Origin: Parcubacteria group bacterium Athens0416_74
GTDB taxonomy: Bacteria > Patescibacteriota > Minisyncoccia > Phycocordibacterales > UBA2100
Direction of reading: 5' to 3'
Assembly: GCA_007375785.1 (NCBI GenBank)
Contig: VMEY01000016.1
Span: forward strand, 1-10,154
Length of the DNA: 10,154 nucleotides
Below the pieces are notes generated by a model. That model did not search any database. It was not told where the DNA came from and saw only the letters and a program-made list of their open reading frames with translations. The translations under genes and the position numbers were made by a program. Position 1 is the first letter of the stretch, and every line of letters begins with the position of its first letter. Below, piece by piece: positions 7,397 through 10,154 of the stretch.

Positions 7397-8724
7397 AAAT
7401 GCAACTTGATGAGCGCGAGGAATTGGTCGTTGCGGTCGTACTCGTTTTTAAACATGCCAAATGATGCGAATGCGGGACTGAAAAGTATCGTGTCGCCTGG
7501 GGTCGCTACGGCAAACGCGGCGTCGACCGCTGTGTTGAGGTTTTGAAACACCTCTGCTGCATGCAACTTTTCTTTGAGCGTATCCGTGCCTGTCCCCGCG
7601 AGAAGCATCACCGCTTTGCATGTTTTCTGTATTTCAGAAACAAGTTCAGTGAGATCGAGACCCTTATCCGACCCGCCCGCTATCAATATGAGGGAGTTAC
7701 GTTCTCCCTCATGGAGCGCGCGGAGTGCAGCAATCGTTGCCTCCGGCGTCGTCGCATTGTTGTCGTTGTAGATTTTCACCCCACCTTTTTCACCAACAAG
7801 CTGCAATCTTCCTTCGACCCCATCGAAAGTCTCCAGCCCGGCGTGAATTGCGTCCGCCGTTAGGCCAAGCGCGAGGAGTGCGGAGGACGCGAGCGATGCA
7901 TTGTACCTGTTGTGTCCTCCGGGGATATTGAGCTGCCAGTCCTTGGGCAAGTCGCCAGGCACGGTGAGGTCGACAGGGGTCCGCCAGCTGGCGGAAGCCG
8001 CTCGCACGCGATCTTCAACACTGTGTCCGACGACTAGCGCGTCCCCCGGATGCTGAAAGCGGAATATGTTTGCCTTATCGGCGAAATACTCGTCCATCGA
8101 TGTGTAGTAATTTTGGTGGTCCGGCATAAGATTGGTGAAAACGGCTACATGTGGACTCATCTCGAGCTCGCCAAAACCCTGTAGCTGCCACGAATCAAGC
8201 TCCAGGACGGCGACATCTCCCGGCTGCACCTCGGGAAGCATCGCGAGTGTCGAGATGCCGCGCACATTGCCGCCAAGGTGCACCCTGCGACCTGCGGACT
8301 TCAATACATGGAATATCATATGCGAGATTGTCGATTTCCCGCGTGTTCCTGTGACGCCGACGATTTTCACGCCGGCTTCGGATGCGTATTTCGCAAAAAG
8401 CGCAGTCGACATGGACACAGGCACTCCAGCAGAGAGGGCGACGGCGACCTCAGGCGAGTCCAAGCGTACTCCAGCGGCCTTTATTACGAGGTCGGCATTC
8501 GTAAAATCTTCTTCACGGTGACCGCCGAGGTGAAATGTAATGTTGGCAAAGTGCTTCAGACGCCCGACCGACTCGGCAAGCTCGGACTCTGTCTTGGTAT
8601 CGGTCACAGTGACCTCGGCGCCGCACAAGGCAAGAAACTCCGCGTCTCCCACTCCGCGCCCCAGGAGGCCCAGACCAAGCATCGTGATTTTCTTCCCTCT
8701 GAAAAGGGGTTCAAATCCCTGCAT
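7393..8724 (-). CDS. murD: UDP-N-acetylmuramoylalanine--D-glutamate ligase MurD (divergent motifs)
   Basis: MurD adds D-glutamate to UDP-MurNAc-L-Ala using ATP. In the 443-residue product the N-terminal loop is MLGLGLLGRGVGD (15-27), the P-loop is GVTGTRGKSTISH (123-135), ELDSWQLQGF lies at 175-184, and the lysine expected to be carbamylated is in YFADKANIF (K217). NDNNATTPEAT (320-330), GGSDKG (350-355) and SPAFASFGMFKN (416-427) follow. These last segments keep the D-Glu contacts known from E. coli MurD (K348, S415 and F422 equivalents). The P-loop has Arg where Asn is usual (GTNGKST or SNGKST), and SKAT is NNAT. The ATG at 8724 is chosen because TATAGT lies 7 nt before it and family homology begins there; an in-frame ATG at 8772 would add 16 residues. 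Confidence 0.93.
   Translation of the reverse strand: MQGFEPLFRGKKITMLGLGLLGRGVGDAEFLALCGAEVTVTDTKTESELAESVGRLKHFANITFHLGGHREEDFTNADLVIKAAGVRLDSPEVAVALSAGVPVSMSTALFAKYASEAGVKIVGVTGTRGKSTISHMIFHVLKSAGRRVHLGGNVRGISTLAMLPEVQPGDVAVLELDSWQLQGFGELEMSPHVAVFTNLMPDHQNYYTSMDEYFADKANIFRFQHPGDALVVGHSVEDRVRAASASWRTPVDLTVPGDLPKDWQLNIPGGHNRYNASLASSALLALGLTADAIHAGLETFDGVEGRLQLVGEKGGVKIYNDNNATTPEATIAALRALHEGERNSLILIAGGSDKGLDLTELVSEIQKTCKAVMLLAGTGTDTLKEKLHAAEVFQNLNTAVDAAFAVATPGDTILFSPAFASFGMFKNEYDRNDQFLALIKLHL
7980..7995. repeat. 16-bp perfect palindrome inside murD
   Basis: TCCGCCAGCTGGCGGA is fully self-complementary. It sits inside the murD coding sequence, where it encodes the ASWRT segment between the central-domain motifs. 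It may be one copy of a dispersed genomic palindrome; only one copy is present in this window. Confidence 0.6.
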
Positions 8725-8740
8725 TCCCGCCACTATAGCA
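8725..8740 (-). promoter_or_regulatory. Extended -10 promoter of the murD-murC-Nudix operon
   Basis: The minus strand reads TGCTATAGT, an extended -10 (TG-C-TATAGT; hexamer 8737-8732), then GGCGGGA and the ATG at 8724. The -35 position (GAGAAT) is weak, as is common with extended -10 promoters. The transcript would start within a few bases of the start codon, leaving no room for a Shine-Dalgarno. A second, overlapping TATAGA at 8777-8772 could serve a longer transcript. Confidence 0.5.
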
Positions 8741-8781
8741 CTTGTACTTCCTCGATTCTCTTTTGTAATCATCTATACACA

Positions 8782-8809
8782 TTGCACATATTTGGCATGA
8801 GCATACAAT
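8782..8809 (+). promoter_or_regulatory. Sigma-70-type promoter of the riboswitch transcript
   Basis: TTGCAC (8782-8787) and TACAAT (8804-8809) are 16 bp apart and close to both consensus hexamers. Transcription would start near 8816, just at the 5' edge of the conserved riboswitch core. It diverges from the murD promoter about 45 bp away. Confidence 0.65.
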
Positions 8810-8815
8810 CGTCCC

Positions 8816-8990
8816 TACGGTTGTCTGCCGAGTCGGAAACTCGGGTTCGTCGTTGGACGAAATTGGAAGTGAGGTGAGATTCCTCCACTGTGCCGCAACG
8901 GTAATACCTCAAACTCTTGAGGTGAGTCCGGTCATCAGATACCGATAATCCCGAGCAGGAACCCACGCGCACGCTATGCGGCACGTGTTT
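8816..8990 (+). ncRNA. Cobalamin (adenosylcobalamin-family, B12) riboswitch aptamer
   Basis: The core matches the cobalamin riboswitch consensus in order. CGGT (8818-8821) pairs with ACCG (8941-8944). Two accessory hairpins follow: CCGAGT/ACTCGG (8828-8844) and TTCGTC/GACGAA (8846-8861). Next comes GGAAGTGAGGTGAGATTCC (8865-8883), with P4 formed by GAGG/CCTC. P5 and its loop hold TGCCGCAACGGTAA (8891-8904). P6 is a perfect 7-bp stem, ACCTCAA/TTGAGGT (8906-8923), and AGTCCGG and ATCAGATACC come after it. A downstream hairpin (GCACG 8969-8973 / CGTGT 8984-8988) has TGCGGCA (8977-8983) in its loop, the exact complement of TGCCGCA (8891-8897) in L5: the kissing-loop pair that defines this family. 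P1 is not obvious. The RNA should lower expression of the downstream genes when B12 is bound. Confidence 0.9.
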
Positions 8991-8998
8991 CCAAGAAT

Positions 8999-9021
8999 CT
9001 CTGCCTCGGGCAGAGTTTTTT
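8999..9021 (+). terminator. Intrinsic terminator of the riboswitch expression platform
   Basis: A 7-bp perfect stem, CTCTGCC/GGCAGAG (8999-9005 and 9009-9015), with a 3-nt TCG loop is followed at once by six Ts (9016-9021). It stands 10 nt after the kissing-loop hairpin and 9 nt before the DUF4430 start codon. This indicates transcriptional control: B12 binding should favour this terminator. Confidence 0.88.
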
Positions 9022-9030
9022 CGTTTCTAC

Positions 9031-9690
9031 ATGAACAAAAACAAAATACTCATTTCGATTGGAACTCTTCTTGTCGCGGGCATTCTCGCGTCGCTTTGGT
9101 ATGACGATGGGCCAAAGACCACCGTGACATACGGCCCGAGCGATACCGCCACGACTTCGACTACTGGCGAGACGCCTCGAGACACTGTCGTTGATATCCC
9201 CCAGCAAAGTACCGTCTCTGTGCAGCCACGAATATCGTCTGAAGCACCTGCCCCGACACCGCGCGCATCAGCACCCGCATGCGGCTCGACCATCCGCATA
9301 ACTATCGAGAGCGCCATCTACGAGCCCTGCATCGAAGACGGAGTCTCACTTCTTTCCGCCATGCAAGCTGCCACATCAGAAGGGCTCGTATTTACGGGTA
9401 AGGAATATCCCTCGCTCGGCTTTTTTGTTGAATCCATCAACGGCAAGCGCGCGGAGAATGGCTACTACTGGTTTCTCTATGTAAATGACGAATCTTCTAG
9501 CGCGGGTGTATCGGAGACTGTCGTCCGTGCAGGAGATTCAATCGAGTGGCGTTATAAACAAAGTTATTACATAATCTCGCATCACGTATATGAAAAAACT
9601 CTGGGTCACGCTCACCGTAAGTTCTCTGCTCCTTTTTCCCGTTGTTTCTTTTGCACAATCCGAAGAAGCACCGGGCGGTGGCGATTTTGA
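9031..9690 (+). CDS. Membrane-anchored DUF4430 (transcobalamin C-terminal-like) protein under B12 riboswitch control
   Basis: The 219-residue product starts with MNKNK and a hydrophobic helix at about 6-23 (ILISIGTLLVAGILASLW), a signal anchor; no lipobox cysteine is seen. A Thr/Ser/Pro-rich linker (about 28-82) leads to a DUF4430 domain at about 86-176. Family landmarks are the N-terminal strand STIRITIES, VSLLSAMQAA (105-114), FFVESINGKRAENGYYWFLYVN (131-152) and VVRAGDSIEWRY (164-175). C84 and C100 may form a disulfide. DUF4430 resembles the C-terminal domain of transcobalamin and intrinsic factor, so corrinoid binding outside the cell is a reasonable inference given the riboswitch. The domain ends near residue 176. 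The remaining about 43 residues are a non-homologous tail, of which the last 33 are read out of frame across the next gene. No Shine-Dalgarno is visible; the ATG is 9 nt after the terminator T tract. Confidence 0.85.
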   Translation: MNKNKILISIGTLLVAGILASLWYDDGPKTTVTYGPSDTATTSTTGETPRDTVVDIPQQSTVSVQPRISSEAPAPTPRASAPACGSTIRITIESAIYEPCIEDGVSLLSAMQAATSEGLVFTGKEYPSLGFFVESINGKRAENGYYWFLYVNDESSSAGVSETVVRAGDSIEWRYKQSYYIISHHVYEKTLGHAHRKFSAPFSRCFFCTIRRSTGRWRF

Positions 9691-10154
9691 AGAGCCGTGC
9701 ACGTTGCCAGAGTGCATCGGACCCGTATTGAATGGAGCAAGTGATATTGTGCTCTCGACGACAGATGCGGATGCTATCCTCTCCGCTTCATACGATGTAA
9801 GCGCTACCGACAACATCGACGAAACCGTCGCCGTCACATGCAATCCCGCATCAGGTACGGATTCATTCCCCCTCGGCGACACGCTCGTCGAGTGCAGTGC
9901 CACCGATAGTCACGGCAATACGAGCACTGCCTCATTTCACGTCACCGTCGAGCTACAGGAAGAGGAAGCCCAACCGGGCTTCGCTCTCGAGAGCACCGTG
10001 CATTTGCGCGACGGTTGTACGGTGACCGACACGACCGGAATCGCGCACATATTTCCCATAAGTACGAGTACCGAATACCTCGCCATATGCGCACTGCAAC
10101 AGGCGCTCGAAGAAGCCGAGGTCGGCCTTCAGCGCCAGCACCTCGGCCTCGGCC
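9590..10154 (+). CDS. Secreted HYR-domain protein, probably with a second DUF4430-like domain (3' end outside window)
   Basis: The frame is open for 188 codons to the right edge. Residues 1-22 are a typical cleavable signal peptide (MKKLWVTLTV, hydrophobic core, then SFAQ). A Glu/Gly-rich, two-cysteine segment follows (C37, C42). Residues about 45-120 form an HYR (hyalin repeat) domain with paired cysteines C84 and C102 and the landmarks DNIDETVAVTCNPASG, FPLGDTLVECSATDSHGNTS and FHVTV. From about 132 a new beta-rich region begins (STVHLRDGCTVTDTTG, then YLAICALQQALEEAE at 163-177). It resembles the start of a DUF4430-type domain but is cut by the window edge. The start lies inside the last 101 bp of the preceding frame, so the two share a transcript and B12 control. 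A cell-surface or released corrinoid-binding role is inferred. Confidence 0.82.
   Translation, partial: MKKLWVTLTVSSLLLFPVVSFAQSEEAPGGGDFEEPCTLPECIGPVLNGASDIVLSTTDADAILSASYDVSATDNIDETVAVTCNPASGTDSFPLGDTLVECSATDSHGNTSTASFHVTVELQEEEAQPGFALESTVHLRDGCTVTDTTGIAHIFPISTSTEYLAICALQQALEEAEVGLQRQHLGLG

Noticed and set aside
8969..8988. The GCACG/CGTGT hairpin as an independent terminator
   Set aside because: It is not followed by a T tract, and its loop is the exact complement of the riboswitch L5 loop, so it belongs to the aptamer.
9538..9903. Minus-strand open frame of 121 codons
   Set aside because: It is antisense to the signal peptide and HYR domain of the gene at 9590, which has a recognisable architecture; no independent support.
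10106..10154. CCTCGG-type short repeats at the right edge
   Set aside because: They are GC-rich codons in an open frame (EAEVGLQRQHLGLG); two short copies do not make a repeat array.

Overview
The window reads as an ordinary standard-code bacterial chromosome segment, most likely from a Patescibacteria/CPR (Parcubacteria-like) organism. This is an inference from style: short versions of core genes (RsmI of 230 aa, MurC of 425 aa), weak or absent Shine-Dalgarno sequences, secreted PKD and HYR domain proteins, a VirD4/TraG-like ATPase without membrane helices, and a DUF4015 putative glycosyl hydrolase. TGA ends murC and murD, so the code is not the Gracilibacteria code in which TGA means glycine. 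No rRNA, tRNA, CRISPR array or insertion sequence was seen.

Layout. Positions 1-8724 are all minus strand. Read in transcription order from the right they are: murD, murC (4-nt overlap) and a Nudix hydrolase (1-nt gap); a near-perfect 40-bp palindrome; rsmI; a small two-helix membrane protein overlapping the DUF4015 hydrolase; a cytoplasmic VirD4/TraG-like ATPase with a long Pro/Arg/His-rich tail; and a membrane-anchored PKD protein that runs off the left edge. Positions 8725-9030 form a divergent control region with promoters in both directions. Positions 9031-10154 are plus strand and encode two exported proteins.

The most striking element is the leader at about 8816-9021. It has the hallmarks of an adenosylcobalamin-family (B12) riboswitch: the GCCGCAACGGTAA core, a P6-type hairpin, and an exact 7-nt kissing-loop complement between L5 and a downstream hairpin. 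An intrinsic terminator follows and ends 9 nt before the start codon. The controlled genes encode a membrane-anchored DUF4430 protein (transcobalamin C-terminal-like domain) and a secreted HYR-domain protein whose cut-off C-terminal part may be a second DUF4430-like domain. Together they suggest a B12-repressed extracellular corrinoid-capture module in an organism group thought to lack B12 synthesis.

A second theme is promoter placement. At three minus-strand starts (8724, 4824, 3294) a -10 hexamer lies only 6-7 nt before the ATG, consistent with leaderless transcription. The peptidoglycan genes (murD, murC), the hydrolase, the ATPase and the PKD protein all concern the cell envelope or surface, but no direct functional link among them is proven by the sequence.
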